Shown here piece by piece: positions 11,311-21,672 of a stretch of DNA of 64,000 bases. Made by a program: the position numbers and the translations under genes. Position 1 is the stretch's first letter, and each line of letters starts with the position of its first letter. The notes under the pieces are model-generated. The model searched no databases and was not told the origin of the DNA. It worked only from the letters and a program-made list of their open reading frames with translations. This DNA comes from Incurvaria masculella (taxonomy: Eukaryota; Arthropoda; Insecta; Lepidoptera; Incurvariidae): assembly GCA_946894095.1 (NCBI GenBank), contig OX335651.1:11740501-11804500 (forward strand), read 5' to 3'.

Positions 11311-11662
11311 CATGCAACCCTACATGGATGGCTAATATCTCACAACTACGGTTATGATGTTAGCCCAATTAACCACATTCCCGAATAAATTAGGTGCCAT
11401 GCTTTATGAGCGCGGCTACATTGAACTGGATGGAAAACGCGGATATTCATTCATTTTTCATCCAATGCGTACCTAGTAGGGGAAGAGGTCCTATAGTTTT
11501 ACATGGATTCCGAACCATGGAGCAGCTCGCATTTATGACGAAATACACTTATTCAAGTCAGAAAGAGAAATAAATAGGTGCATAAACGGGGTTAGGATTT
11601 GAACCCAGACCTCTGGTATGCTAGGCAAAGTCCCCGCACCACTAGGCTATGAGCCGATCAAA
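11311..11662 (-). repeat. SINE-A copy with tRNA-like head
   Basis: The most complete SINE-A. On the minus strand it starts with a tRNA-like head (about 11660-11585): box A is TAGCCTAGTGG and box B is GGGTTCAAATCC, the internal RNA polymerase III promoter elements. The body follows with the AACTGGATGGAAAACGCGG core (as read on plus), and the far end is CTACATGGATGGCTAATA. Some internal bases are deleted relative to 5913-6172. No intact cloverleaf tRNA can be drawn, so it is not a functional tRNA gene. Confidence 0.85.
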
Positions 11663-12896
11663 TGTATATGTGTACATATATTATGTAAAAATATTTCGGA
11701 TGGGGACAGATCGACAGAAGTAGCTGTCATACATTGGAATATTTGGTCGAAAAAATAGTACAACAATTACAAAAAATTAAGGAATGTGCAAAAAAAATGT
11801 GCAAACATTGACGATTGATTTGGGAAATTGAATATAAAAACTATAATGTTAAAATTGTAGTTTGGGATTTGTATAGTATTGCAAATTTATTGATTCGACT
11901 TAACGAAATGAAAATGACGACGAAAATGAACGACTTATGAAAATGAGAAGGACAATCCAAATCAGTAAATACTTAATCCTATGTGAACTATAGCGAAAAG
12001 CAGCATGTGTCCTAGGTAAATGAATGAGTCTATGTTTTTCGGGTCATTAATGACCACTAATCATTAATAGTTGTTTTTTTATAGTTTTTAAAGTAAACTT
12101 AAGAAATAAAAAAAATCCAGACCCTAAATTTGATTGCTATAAATTATGTCAACTAATGAATGCTGAATGAATAAAATCCAACATCTGCCGTGTGTGGGTT
12201 TGTTTGCTTATATAGAGAAAAAAATATCTGATTTGGATGAGTTTTAAACCTACGCATAGTTTGATTTCTCTTGTAACTTAGAAGCACTCAGCGTGACGCT
12301 AAATTACCTACCTGCTAGGTGAGCAATGGGGCAAAAATAGAGAAGTTACGAAAAGACCTACTGTTTTTCGTTGCACTTAACGCAGCCGGAGCGCACGACA
12401 GCTAGTATTCTAATAAAGATCCAATCGAATTAGGGAATGTTTTGCTTGCCTTTTAAATAACTAGTAACAAAACGATTTTAGCTCAGTATAAAAATAAACA
12501 ACACACGTATATTTGCCATGTTTATTCTTTCAATGAATTATTTCCTGTCCTACATAGTTGTTTGACATCATAAGAATTTTCATGATCATCTCTTAGAAAA
12601 GTAAGAACGAAGGCAATATTTTGGGCGACTTGTACATCGCTGAATTAGCAATTAAAACGAATTAAGTTCTGGGACTTTTCATTGTTAACTTCTAATAGTT
12701 AGTAATAAGAATTTGCAAGGTCATATTTGAAGTTCTCTGTTATTTCTTGCGAAGAAGATAAATTTTCATTAATTCATAGTATTTTCCGTAACAAATGAAA
12801 TCTTGCCTACCTGATATAATTTAAAATATTGGACTGATGTTTATTCCTTTAACCAGAAGGAGATTTATTCAGGCTACTTCAGACTTTTTTTATTGA
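11663..12896. other. AT-rich stretch without a gene; possible Helitron-like end at 12405
   Basis: No repeat or coding feature is supported in most of this stretch. At 12380-12405, CGCAGCCGGAGCGCACGACA runs into GCTAG and T, which resembles a decayed Helitron-like 3' end; its 5' end is not found. Confidence 0.4.
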
Positions 12897-12897
12897 A

Positions 12898-13157
12898 ACA
12901 GGCATGGGTCGCCGTGCCGAGAGACCAAAGGGGCTCAGAAAACCAAATACACCTGAGCGAGGCACCATACTAGCATATTTGCTTACTATAAATTCAGAGC
13001 TATCGAGCTTGTTTGAATTACGTTTGAAAACTCCCAATTTGCAGGTAGAAGAAAAGGCTCTCGCCAGCAGACGGTTCAATAGCCAGGCGGTGCGGCAGAG
13101 AAATGAGTTTAACAAACGAGTCGTTCTGAAAAGTATTATTATTATTATTATTATTTT
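12898..13157 (+). repeat. Interspersed repeat with (ATT)n tail, paralogue of 14596-14830
   Basis: GAGAGACCAAAG, CAAATACACCTGA, GAGGCACCATAC and GAGCTATCGAGCT occur in the same order in both places. This copy ends in (ATT)n at 13134-13156, the kind of tail left by LINE-mobilised sequences. The 101-aa and 78-aa frames across it are not conserved in the other copy and are not called genes. Confidence 0.65.
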
Positions 13158-13159
13158 TT

Positions 13160-13536
13160 ATGTGACTGGACATGGATGGCTAATACCACAAGTTCTGTCA
13201 TGGTATTAGCCCAACACACCACATGGGAACTAGGTGCCATGACAGGACCTTCCTTATATTGCACGGCTACATTGAACTGGATGGAAAACACGGACAATTT
13301 TCATTGCCGCTTCGAACATCGTTCATCCAATGCGATGGTACCAACCCGGGCGGGATAAACCCTACCACCTAGTAAGTAAGGAAGGGGACCTACAGCTTAA
13401 CGTGGAATCCGAACCACGGCCAGCCTCTCTCAACGGTCGAATGGTCACCCATCCAAGACCAGACCGGACCCAGCGTTGGTTAACTTCGGAGAGCGATCGC
13501 CGAAGTGTCGCGCCACTGGGCCACTGAGGCTGACAA
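13160..13536 (-). repeat. SINE-A copy, alternative right end
   Basis: Carries the ACATGGATGGCTAATACCAC end, GTGCCATGACAGGACCTTCC, the AACTGGATGGAAAACACGG core and CACCTAGTAAGTAAGG. Its right part is the variant GAACCACGGCCAGCCTC ... GTCGAATGGTCACCCATCCA ... GCCACTGAGGCTGAC instead of the tRNA-like head of 11311-11662. The same variant is at 37605-37835. There may be two subfamilies sharing a core. Confidence 0.85.
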
Positions 13537-14105
13537 AAGCAACAGAGGCTCAAGTATACACAAAAGCAACCACTCTACGGCGGGTACTCTAGATATAGGT
13601 TAGGTGTGCAGGTTTAACAGAGAACACGCTATAGTCAAGGTTCGTGTGTTCCGTTCATTTCAATGCAGTCGTGCAATTCAAGGTTCTGCCATATGCAGGA
13701 GAACCCAACCTAGGGCTCATTTGGGGTGTTGGAAGTGTAGGTCCAAACCCAATAGATGCACAACCTACTTACTATTTTAACCTACTTACGCCTATGCCAC
13801 AATAATGAAGGATGCTGTATTTCCTACTAGCGCATTGAAAGAAATATTTTTTCCATATAATGCAGCCGCACAATTAATAGGAAAGTCCTAGCGTAGAACC
13901 GAGTAATATTATGATAACATAAATAATAAATCATATTATTCTTCTTTTGCAAGTAGGCGTAGATGCGTACAGACAGACACACCAAAAACCGGTGTGCAGC
14001 GGACCTAAGCGGGTTTCATTCCACCGGCGCAGACGCAGGCACGAAGGATTAGTTGCAATCTGCGGATCACGGCTGTGTTTTGCGTAGATAATTGCCGGAG
14101 TAGCA
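13537..14105. other. No gene or repeat recognised
   Basis: Mixed-composition sequence. The 112-aa minus-strand frame at 13931-14269 crosses it but shows no domain or family I recognise. Confidence 0.5.
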
Positions 14106-14312
14106 CGCAAGTTTAGTTGTGCGATTAAAAACGGCATTGTTCTATCGGTCGAGTGGCGGGCGTGCAGCCGCCGCTCGCACGCAGGGGTGCGCAGGAGTGT
14201 TGTGTCGGGGTATACTCGTCCGTCAAATGCAGCGAGCATGGATGGACCGGTGTAGCGACCGAAACTCATTCATATGGCGGCAGCGTAGCCACGAGTTAGT
14301 GGAAAGCGTCTA
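14106..14312. other. CpG-rich patch
   Basis: GTGGCGGGCGTGCAGCCGCC and GCTCGCACGCAGGGG give a local rise in CpG. Reading frames on both strands reflect composition only. Confidence 0.3.
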
Positions 14313-14330
14313 ACTGTAGTTAGTTCGCTT

Positions 14331-14588
14331 TTTTAGAGTTCCGTACCCAAAGGGTGCCAACGGAACCCTATTCCTAAGCATTCGCTTTCCGTCCGTCCGT
14401 CCGCCCGTCCATCCAGTGATCCGTTCGTCCATCTGTCACAGTGCTGTATCTCATTAACCGTAATAGATAAGCAGATTTTTCACAGAGTGAGTTTTTATTT
14501 TGCGGCTATAACAACATATAGGTAAAGTTTAAAAATAATAAAAAAAAAAGGGGTGCATCATACAAAAACGTGATGTTTTTTGTGTGAA
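14331..14588 (-). repeat. GGAC-repeat element, truncated
   Basis: Reads on plus as AGAGTTCCGTACCCAAAGGG ... CCGTCCGTCCGTCCGCCCGTCC ... GTGATGTTTTTTGTG, the reverse of 8131-8432. The AAGTGCGAGTCGGACTCGC end is missing. Confidence 0.85.
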
Positions 14589-14595
14589 AAACCGG

Positions 14596-14830
14596 TATGG
14601 GCGGCTATATTGAGAGACCAAAGGTGCTGAGAGAAGCCAAATACACCTGACCTCGCGAAATCACGCTAAGCGAGGCACCATACCAGCGGCTTTGCGGACT
14701 ATCGCTGAGCTATCGAGCTCATTCTAGTTACGTTTTAAAAGTCCCAGGTTAAAGGCTCGGGAAGCGCAACATCGAATGTTCGTTCCACTTAATAGCGTCC
14801 TGCGAAGTTCTTGCGTGTCGTTGGAACTCG
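14596..14830 (+). repeat. Second copy of the 12898-13157 repeat
   Basis: Shares the ordered blocks listed for 12898-13157. It has an insertion (CCTCGCGAAATCACGCTAAG) and lacks the (ATT)n tail. Confidence 0.6.
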
Positions 14831-14984
14831 AAAAAATCGGTAGCCATCGATTTTTTAAGCTACTCACTCGCTGGCGATGCACCATACAAACGAGTTACAG
14901 TTGCTATTCCTGTCCTTCCATAAATTAAAAAAAATTGGCATTTGATGAGGAAGATGAAACATTTTTACAAATGATGGATAGATA

Positions 14985-15118
14985 GATTGCTTCGCATGTA
15001 CCATCGCATTGAATGAACGATCGAAGCGGCAATGAAAATTTGTATTTGCCACCCAGTTAAATGTAACCATGCAATATGAGGAAGTTCCTGGTAGGGCACC
15101 TAGTTTTCATTAGGAGTG
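14985..15118 (+). repeat. SINE-A fragment
   Basis: Contains CGATCGAAGCGGCAATGAAAA, CACCCAGTTAAATG and GGAAGTTCCTGGTAGGGCAC, the reverse complement of the SINE-A core in other copies. The tRNA-like head and the terminal CATGGATGGC segment are missing. Confidence 0.75.
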
Positions 15119-15146
15119 TTAGGCTGATATCATAAGAGTAAATAAT

Positions 15147-15215
15147 GCATGTTAATTTCCGTAACATGTAACATCTATAGGTACAGATGTTAAATGTTAC
15201 GGAAGTGAACATGCA
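15147..15215. repeat. Short foldback (about 30-bp arms)
   Basis: GCATGTTAATTTCCGTAACA on the left and TGTTACGGAAGTGAACATGC on the right pair with two or three mismatches, around an ATAGGTAC loop. It is probably a tiny inverted-repeat element. No downstream T-tract suggests a terminator. Confidence 0.75.
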
Positions 15216-15324
15216 AAGAATATTTAGTTAAAAAGCCTAAAAAAGTGTTTTTATTTTTAAAAAAAAATGCGGTAACATTTCAGTTAAAATCGTGCTGCCG
15301 AATAGTTCACCAAATTGTTAAAAA

Positions 15325-15633
15325 ACCGGCCAAGTGCGAGTCGGACTCGCACACGAAGGGTTCCGTACCATCGCAAAAAATAAAACAAAAAATCACGTTT
15401 TTTGTATGAGAGCCCACTTTAATTTTAATTATTTTTTAATCTTACCTATTTGTTGTTATAGCGGCAAAATAAATACACACTCTGTGAAAATTTCAGCTGT
15501 CTACCTGTTACGGTTACTGAGATACAGCCCTGTGACAGACGGCCAGACGGACGGACGGACGGACGGACGGACGGACAGCGGAGGCTTAGTAATAGGGTTC
15601 CGTTTTCACCCTTTGGGTACGGAACCCTAATAC
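15325..15633 (+). repeat. GGAC-repeat element, full length
   Basis: Complete from AACCGGCCAAGTGCGAGTCG to GGGTACGGAACCCTAA, with a GGAC run near 15550-15576. It is nearly identical to the copy at 35845-36152, so both are probably recent. The 98-aa frame at 15334-15630 is the repeat, not a gene. Confidence 0.9.
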
Positions 15634-15772
15634 AGGCACATTAGCCACCCATATATTCTACTATGTCGGTTACGAAAACATCCATATCCAGTTACATAAT
15701 AAAAACGTGTATTCTGTCGAATCTATTTTGCGAAACCTTTATCACACAAAGCCGGACGAAGGAATATTTATT

Positions 15773-16350
15773 TCAAAGTGGCCCAACCCGGCGGGACTAA
15801 CTCATTCGCGGGCACGGTACAAAACCGTGCTGTTGCGCTCCGGGAGCTTCTCTGTTTCAAAGAAAAAGACAGGCTCCGTGATGAAAAAGATGCAACATGT
15901 CCACAAAAAAATGTGCATAGTGTATGATTTGGTAAGATTTACGAAAATTTTAATTACAAAACGACTTATAGCTAAAAGTAAACCACGACCGCTGTAGTAA
16001 AAAATCTACCAAAAACCGAATAGGTTAAAAATCTTGATTAAATAAGCTATGTTTGATGACTTATCTTTTTAAGAAGTTCTTACTTTATCAATTTGAGTTT
16101 CAGGGACATCTACATTTGAAGCATTGTAATCAGATTTTGAAAATGATCTGAAAAAGTATTGGTCGTGACATTCGTCGGAAGCAGGACTTGAACCTGCGAT
16201 CTTTGGATTACATGTCCACTGCTCTAAACTGTAGGTGTCGCTGAAACTCAAATTAATGAGATAACGGTTATGTCGTATCCATTAAATACATAAAGTTATC
16301 TTACTTTATCATTGTATAATCCACCTTCAAAGTTATTGTATAAAAATATT
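15773..16350 (-). mobile_element. TTAA-B element (GGTGGCCC family), decayed and interrupted
   Basis: The left end GTGGCCCAACCCGGCGGG corresponds to the right end of 26820-27341, so this copy is reversed. Internal landmarks are AAAACCGTGCTGTTGCGCTC, GACAGGCTCCGTGATGA and CCACGACCGCTGTAG. The TTAA at the left end is mutated. The body is split by an insertion at 16091-16299, and the right third is missing after about 16340, where another repeat begins. No transposase. Confidence 0.85.
16091..16299 (-). repeat. SINE-B insertion with tRNA-like core and 12-bp target duplication
   Basis: CTTACTTTATCA is repeated on both sides (16079-16090 and 16300-16311). In other copies of the host element this string occurs once, so it is a target duplication. 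The minus strand shows a tRNA-like piece: a box-A-like AGAGCAGTGG, a TGT at the anticodon position and a T-arm GCAGG-TTCAAGT-CCTGC. AATTTGAGTTTCAG also occurs in both orientations at 16091 and 16240. Related sequence lies near 62700 and 63285. Confidence 0.7.
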
Positions 16351-17465
16351 TTTAAATAAAAAAAGGACCGCCTTCAAAAAAACCGGAACTAAAAAGCAAA
16401 AAATAATTTATTACTTTTAATTAATGTACGACAAGCTATTTTAATACTAACTAATTATGTACAATTTCTTAATTTTTAATCATCTTTTGAAGTCGGTGCC
16501 TTGGGTAGAGTTCACTCCGCACGCCGTTGACCGAACAGACACAATTTCAGGCGAACACACCAGACGTCTACGAGAGCGTAAATAACCTGAGTCAGCAATG
16601 ATTGGTCCACAAAGCATTCTACCTGGAGATGCCTTAGCGTTGGTTTACGTGCAAGCTGATATCGATACAGCAGCGCAGCGTACTGAAATTGGGTTTTAAA
16701 GATTATTAGTACTTTCGGCTTTATAAAGGCGCGCACTGGTGAAGGAGTAGGTAAGTTAATTCGCTGCTCTGTGGATTGGTGCTTCCTACGACATCGTTGT
16801 CTGAACGAAACGATTTCTGCCGAAATTGGTGAGATATGTACCTGCTAACCGCACACTCGTTTTGACACGTAGTTCAGAGCAGACACCTCAAAGTCGCTAC
16901 CAATCGTTTTCTGTTCTTTTTTATATTTGTAATTTTTTTTTGTGTTATGTAGGTATTTAGGCAGAATAAAAAGTACAAGCTACACCTACCTAAATATTTA
17001 CCATATACATAAGTGGTCGTTGTTTTTATATTGGTTTGTTTGTTTAGTTTGTAGGGTTTTCTTGTAAATATTTAGTTTTTACTGTGTTAGGTATTTAGTT
17101 TAAGTTATAAGGAATATTTAAATTACAAAGTACTTGCCTAAATACCTACTTACATACGTTTTTCCGACCTGTTTGTTTATTGAATTTTTGATTTTGTGTT
17201 TTTTCTTTAAGTAGGTTAATGTAAGTAGCTACCTACTTATATTTCTTTCTTAGCCATAGGTAGTATTAATCTAACTACTTACAGCCCTTATAGATCGTCT
17301 ACCCAAGGCACCGACTTCAAAAGATGATTAAAAATTAAGAAATTGTCCATAATTAGTTAGTATTAAAATAGCTTGTCGTACATTAATTAAAAGTAATCAA
17401 TTATTTTTTGCTTTTTAGTTCCGGTTTTTTTGAAGGCAGTCCTTTTTTTATTTAAAAATATTTTA
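16342..17465. mobile_element. Foldback element with about 165-bp inverted arms
   Basis: The left arm (16342-16508) and right arm (17299-17465) are nearly perfect reverse complements: AAAAAAACCGGAACTAAAAA pairs with TTTTTAGTTCCGGTTTTTTT, and TTTTGAAGTCGGTGCCTTGG pairs with CCAAGGCACCGACTTCAAAA. About 790 bases lie between the arms, with no transposase frame. The 74-aa frame at 16512-16736 is not recognised. Target duplications are not clear because the outer ends are AT-rich. Confidence 0.8.
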
Positions 17466-17489
17466 TTTTTTGCTTTTTAGTGGTGGCGT

Positions 17490-17797
17490 AACTTTTTGAC
17501 TCAAGGTGTGCGAGCCCTCCTGCTCAACTTCACATACAAAGTGGAAAGAAGATTATGCGCAACTCACTATCTCATGCGAACCCTCTAAACTGTTACTAAA
17601 CCCTACAATGAACGAGCATTATGAGATATGAAACCGTTGAGAAATCTCATTTCTGACGAAAGGTAGACCGGTACCTATCTGGATTCATGAGTTCACGGTT
17701 CATGAGATAGAGCGCTGGGACAGACGTACGGACGGACGGACAGCGGAAGCTTAGTAATATAATATCCGTTGGTACCCTTTGGGTACGGAACCGTAAC
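17490..17797 (+). repeat. Strongly diverged GGAC-repeat element
   Basis: GACGGACGGACAGCGGAAGC, TTAGTAATA and ACCCTTTGGGTACGGAACC match the right part of the 8131-8432 family. The left part (GTGTGCGAGCCCTCC) resembles the GTGCGAGTCGGACTC region only weakly. Confidence 0.65.
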
Positions 17798-17879
17798 AAG
17801 GCAAAACAATGAATGTCCAGAACCGCTGAGCTTCTGAATTTCTCATCCTTCAAGCGAGCCATCCATTGTTCCGGAGAGT

Positions 17880-18345
17880 CTGTTTCTTGCGTAAGTGTTG
17901 TATGAAAATGTGTACATATCGGTCTCGTGTATACTCATCCCCTTAACAGTTGAATTTTGTAAAATCACAAGCGAGCCTTTTCGTCGTAGAAAGAAGTCAC
18001 TGAAAATTTTAAGTTTCTAGAATAATTGGTTTCGGAGATCTCGACATGAGTGGTTTTCGCCTAAATGTGTTCATTTTGACCTGTTTTACCCCCCTAATAG
18101 TAGAATTTTCAAAAATATTCTCTTCGTAAACATTCCCATCTCAAACAAAACCTACTCTGACATTTCTGGGTTCAGCGGCTCTAGAGATAGAAATGTGTAC
18201 AATTTGCCCTCTTTTACCCCCTTCAATACCCCCAACAGTTGAATTTAAAAAAAACCTCTCATACTGAGCAATCTTACCCTTAAAGAAAGCTACTGTAACT
18301 AAAAAATCACATTTCTGGGTTCGCGGGCTCAAGAAATTCGATGTT
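17880..18345. repeat. Degenerate block of three related segments (CCCCYTWAYAGT...GAATTT)
   Basis: Three diverged segments share a CCCC...AGT(T/A)GAATTT signature near 17939, 18090 and 18222, followed by an AAA run. The style is that of a lepidopteran repeat rich in CCCCCTTA...GAATTTTCAAAAAT, which I recognise only loosely. Confidence 0.4.
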
Positions 18346-18543
18346 TGTTGTATTTAAGTACCAAACTACTGAACCGATTTTGACTAGATTTGAACTAGAA
18401 AGAATACCCTTTCGAACAAAAAAAGAATTTTTCAAATCGGTTCAGGGGTCTTCGAGTAATCGGTGAACATACATAAAAAAAAGAGAAAAAAAAAAGATTC
18501 CGACGAATTGAGAACCTCCTCCTTTTTTCGAAGTCGGTTAAAA
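18346..18543 (-). repeat. AACCGACTTC repeat family, longer copy
   Basis: Contains ACTACTGAACCGATTTTGAC, CAAATCGGTTCAGGGG and GTAATCGGTGAACATACAT, and ends with CCTCCTTTTTTCGAAGTCGG and TTA. This end matches the terminus at 3258-3315 and 4899. Confidence 0.75.
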
Positions 18544-18545
18544 AC

Positions 18546-18727
18546 GGACGGAAAGTTCGAACTTTCGGACCCAACAACAAACCAAACACAATTTTACAAT
18601 GCCAATGGTCATTGTACGATCAAATAAAGCTATTTTGAGCAAACTTTGGGATCTCTGACAAGAAATATGGGCGTGATCTTCTTTCCCCGTTTGTATGGGG
18701 AGTTGAGCGGGATGGCCCACCCTAAAA
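18546..18727 (-). mobile_element. TTAA-B element, one-end fragment
   Basis: The right end GAGTTGAGCGGGATGGCCCACC corresponds to the GGTGGCCCATCCCGCTC end of 26820, with AAGAAATATGGGCGTGATCT and TTTCGGACC landmarks. The other two thirds are absent. The terminal TTAA is lost. Confidence 0.8.
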
Positions 18728-19354
18728 AGCCATAAAGTTTTTATTCAAACATGAGAATGCCGTAATATTTAAGTTACAATCGTGCTGGCGAACAGTTCAC
18801 AAAATTGTTAAAATGCAGTTATTAGCAGCGTTATTAGCCACCCATATATTTATCTATGTTGGTTACGAAAACGAATGATAGAAGAATACGGTCCTTGCCT
18901 AGGGCTATTAATTCCTTTTTTGTCGCATCAGGCTCCCCATAATTATCGCTTCATGCGTGGTGAATACTAGTTATAAGAACACAAACGCATGTTCGCTGAT
19001 GCGTCACGAAGAAAACTTGAAGCATAAATATTGATGGGATATTCGATTGACTAGTATTGTGTTGGCACTGATCTGTAGCTGTATAGGTCCTGTCTTATGT
19101 AACGTCGGTAGCTGGTTTACATTATCGTTCGTGCCAACAATACCTACTCCATCACAGCGATTAGCAGTTCCCAGGCAACACTCATTTGTCTGTATGGTTG
19201 GAGATTTGAAAAGATCTTCAAGACTAAAGTGTTTTCAATCAGCCATTCTTAAAATATTTGCGTTAATTTTAATTAAGAATGGGAAGAAATAGTATATTAT
19301 ATGTTCTGTAAATATTAAGTTACCATAGCAACCGAGAACAACTAATGATGGACA
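18728..19354. other. No gene recognised
   Basis: Contains AACAGTTCACAAAATTGTTAAA, which also precedes the GGAC-repeat copy near 15310. The 81-aa frame at 19047-19292 starts with a hydrophobic stretch but matches nothing that I know and sits in non-coding-looking DNA. Confidence 0.4.
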
Positions 19355-19452
19355 GCTTTTTGGAATTGCTTGCTCAGGAATCAGGAATATTTCAGTCGAG
19401 AAAACCGCTTTTATAGCCGTTTTCAAAGCGTTTTTCTTAACGGAAAACCATG
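19355..19452. repeat. Fragment of the CAGGAATC foldback family
   Basis: GCTCAGGAATCAGGAATATT and AAAACCGCTTTTATAGC, GTTTTCAAAGCG, ACGGAAAACC match half of the palindromic elements at 24368-24545 and 52398-52608. Confidence 0.6.
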
Positions 19453-20415
19453 GATAATTTACACTTTAAATTCGTCTTTTACTCATTTTTAAGAATTTGA
19501 GTTTGGTCGCTTAAATTGAAATATCTTTTTGAAAAAAAAAATATTTTTAATTTTAGGTTATCTACAATTAAACAAATTTACATTAAATTTACAACTGTTT
19601 GACGAAAAATATCAACGCCAGTGGAGCTGCGGATACAGAAAGTAACGTGTACTTTAGTATCACGAACGGAGAAAATCAAAGTAGAAATAAATTATTTTTA
19701 GAAAATACCAAAAGAAAATTATTATTAAGAGTAGTAAGCATGGGTGTATGACCTTAAATGTAAAAACAACAAGCACAATCAGCATTACGAGAAATCTGTA
19801 TCACCATCACTTCTACCTTTCCCCTGCCGTCACCTCATCCCAGAGTTGTAAATAACATTATACCTACGCATATACCTCTCTCCTCCCCCGCTCCTTGCCC
19901 GCCGTCTTCCATTTCAGCATCAGTGTATTAGTTAGAGGCGTGTATTCTACTCAAATCAGAATGAGTATAACTTCCGAAGACCATGCTCATTCGAAATCTA
20001 TGCTGAAACGAAATTATTTTAATCAATTCCATTTTTAATAATCCTATAGATCTTTGGTTAATCCAAAAGTTTATGGTAATCTCTTAGAAATCTTTGGGAG
20101 CCCTTTAAGAATCATGAAAATCGCCCGGAATCTTTGGTTGTCCTTGGGAATCCTTGAAAATCACTACTGGTAATCTTGTGTACATGTTATGCTCTAGTGA
20201 CTAACCCCTCGTTTCACCTTAATTAACATGAAGAATAACAAACATATCTATTAACGTGCCGCACGACTGTCTTACCCTTCAAGACTCAATTATTAGGCAG
20301 AATTAATCTCTCTATGTAGAGTCGTTAAACCCATACAAGCGCTTCCATCAATACAGGTGTGCCTTTCAATCTGCTTGGAATTCCGCATACATTTACCTAA
20401 GTTAATAACTATAAA
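19453..20415. other. AT-rich stretch, no gene
   Basis: Nothing coding is seen. At 20045-20185 a short degenerate motif (AATCTTTGG or close variants) recurs about every 20-35 bases, a possible decayed tandem repeat. Confidence 0.4.
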
Positions 20416-20419
20416 GACA

Positions 20420-20735
20420 AGAAAAAGGCTCCTTAACGGGCGAGCGTTCGGCGCGCGGTAACGATTTCATTAGGCCGCGGCGGCCGCGGCGTATCGAACC
20501 CGCGCCATATTGGGACGCGAGATGCGGAATGCACGCGCACTTCATAAATAATATCTTAGCGCGAGGCGATAACGTCTCGATAGATATGCACGCCGATAGC
20601 ATAAATAAGGCGACGGATAATGCCGGTATTGTCTGCGCGGTGCAAATTATCCGCGCAGCGCGAACAAAGCTGAGATTTCGCGGACGCGTAATGACACCGC
20701 TGTGCGGAACATTTTCGGCAAGCCGTTACGAAACG
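20420..20735. other. CpG-rich patch, candidate regulatory region
   Basis: Over 300 bases alternate CG-rich words (GGCCGCGGCGGCCGCGGCG) with AT-rich words such as TTCATAAATAATATC and GCATAAATAAGG. That mixture is unlike the repeats in the window, and no transposon signature is present. Frames of 66, 120 and 65 aa overlap here on both strands with no domain, so I do not call a gene. An enhancer or promoter is possible. Confidence 0.25.
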
Positions 20736-20908
20736 TGTTCGATGTATATTCATCGAATAGTTAATGTACTATTGATAATTTTGTTTGACTTTTATAATCC
20801 GTTCTCAATTGATTTGATGTCGGACAGTGAAGTCTTTATTTGTGCAGATTTTAATCTAAACCAGGATTGGATCATATTGAACCGAAATTAGATTCCATCG
20901 TCACGATA

Positions 20909-21250
20909 ATTCCCTATAAAATTAGGTGCTTACCAGAACCGCCCTTTATGGGCACGACTACATCGAACGGGATGAAAAACATGAACATTTTTAATTACCG
21001 TTTCGAGCATTTTTTCACAAAATGCGATGGTTCCAGCTCGGTAAGATCTAACCTTACCACCTTAAGAAAGGGGATCTTAGGTTTTAGATAGATTCTGAAC
21101 AATGAGATACCTCCTATTCTCGACGAAATGCACTAATCCAACTCAGAAAGACAATAAAAGTGCAGTGTTTAAAATGAACGGGGCAGGGATTGACCTCTAG
21201 AAATCTGGCATGAGAAGTAAGGTCCAACGCCTGAGCTACGAGTCGCTCGT
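20909..21250 (-). repeat. SINE-A copy, diverged
   Basis: TTAGGTGCTTACCAGAACC, a CATCGAACGGGATGAAAAACA core, GCGATGGTTCCAGC and CACTAATCCAACTCAGAAAG are recognisable. The right end is a tRNA-like head (GACCTCTAGAAATCTGGCAT ... GAGCTACGAGTCG, as read on plus). It is older than the copy at 11311. Confidence 0.75.
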
Positions 21251-21521
21251 TTCTGCTATCGGATTTTAACGGATACATTGTCCAAGTCTAGTGGAAATTG
21301 CCTTAATATCAACTAAAACATATAATAACTGATGCCTCGATTATCGAGAGGTTTCTGTCATACGAAACCGTTTAGCCCCATGACGCGCCGCCGGATTCCC
21401 ATACAATTGTATAGTTACTTCGACCATACGGTGGAAACGCAATATTGAACGCATGCCACTTCTTCCCTTCTCTTCGGCGAAGCTGACCATGTCCAGTTAT
21501 ATAAAAAAATTAAGCGACTAA
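21251..21521. other. Unassigned sequence
   Basis: Contains GTAAGGTCC-like and SINE-tail-like words (GACCATGTCCAGTTATATAAA at 21486) but no complete element. Confidence 0.3.
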
Positions 21522-21672
21522 GCCCCGGTTGCACGAAGAGACGGCCGAGTTAATCAATGTTCAAACACGTACTTTTTACTGATCAGCATAGAGTTCCTTC
21601 CATACTGTCCACACAAAGTGACGTGTTTGATAATACTTTGACGTTGATTTTGATGTTTTGTGCTTTCGTGCA
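21522..21672. mobile_element. MITE-C (GGTTGCACGAAGAGACGGCC ... CGTGCACTCGGCCC)
   Basis: About 150 bases with short imperfect inverted ends: CCCCGGTTGCACGAAGAG on the left and CTTTCGTGCACTCGGCCC on the right. Two close relatives occur at 52011-52173 and 58012-58172, all sharing GTTCAA(A/G)CACGT and AAAGTGACGTGTTT. No coding capacity. Possible transcripts would be non-coding. Confidence 0.8.

Noticed and set aside
15147..15215. Hairpin as a transcription terminator
   Set aside because: Bacterial-type termination does not apply to this eukaryotic DNA, and there is no T tract. It is a small inverted-repeat relic.
15707..15997. 96-aa frame and its relatives at 27141-27527 and 32757-33011 as a conserved protein family
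   Set aside because: The shared peptide (for example RYKTVLLRSG) comes from the same end of TTAA-B copies. Frames are broken or start in different flanks, so this is repeat homology and not a gene family.
16150..16215. A functional tRNA-Thr(TGT) gene
   Set aside because: The T-arm is good and TGT sits at the anticodon, but the universal U before the anticodon is A and no acceptor stem pairs. It lies within a SINE with a target duplication.
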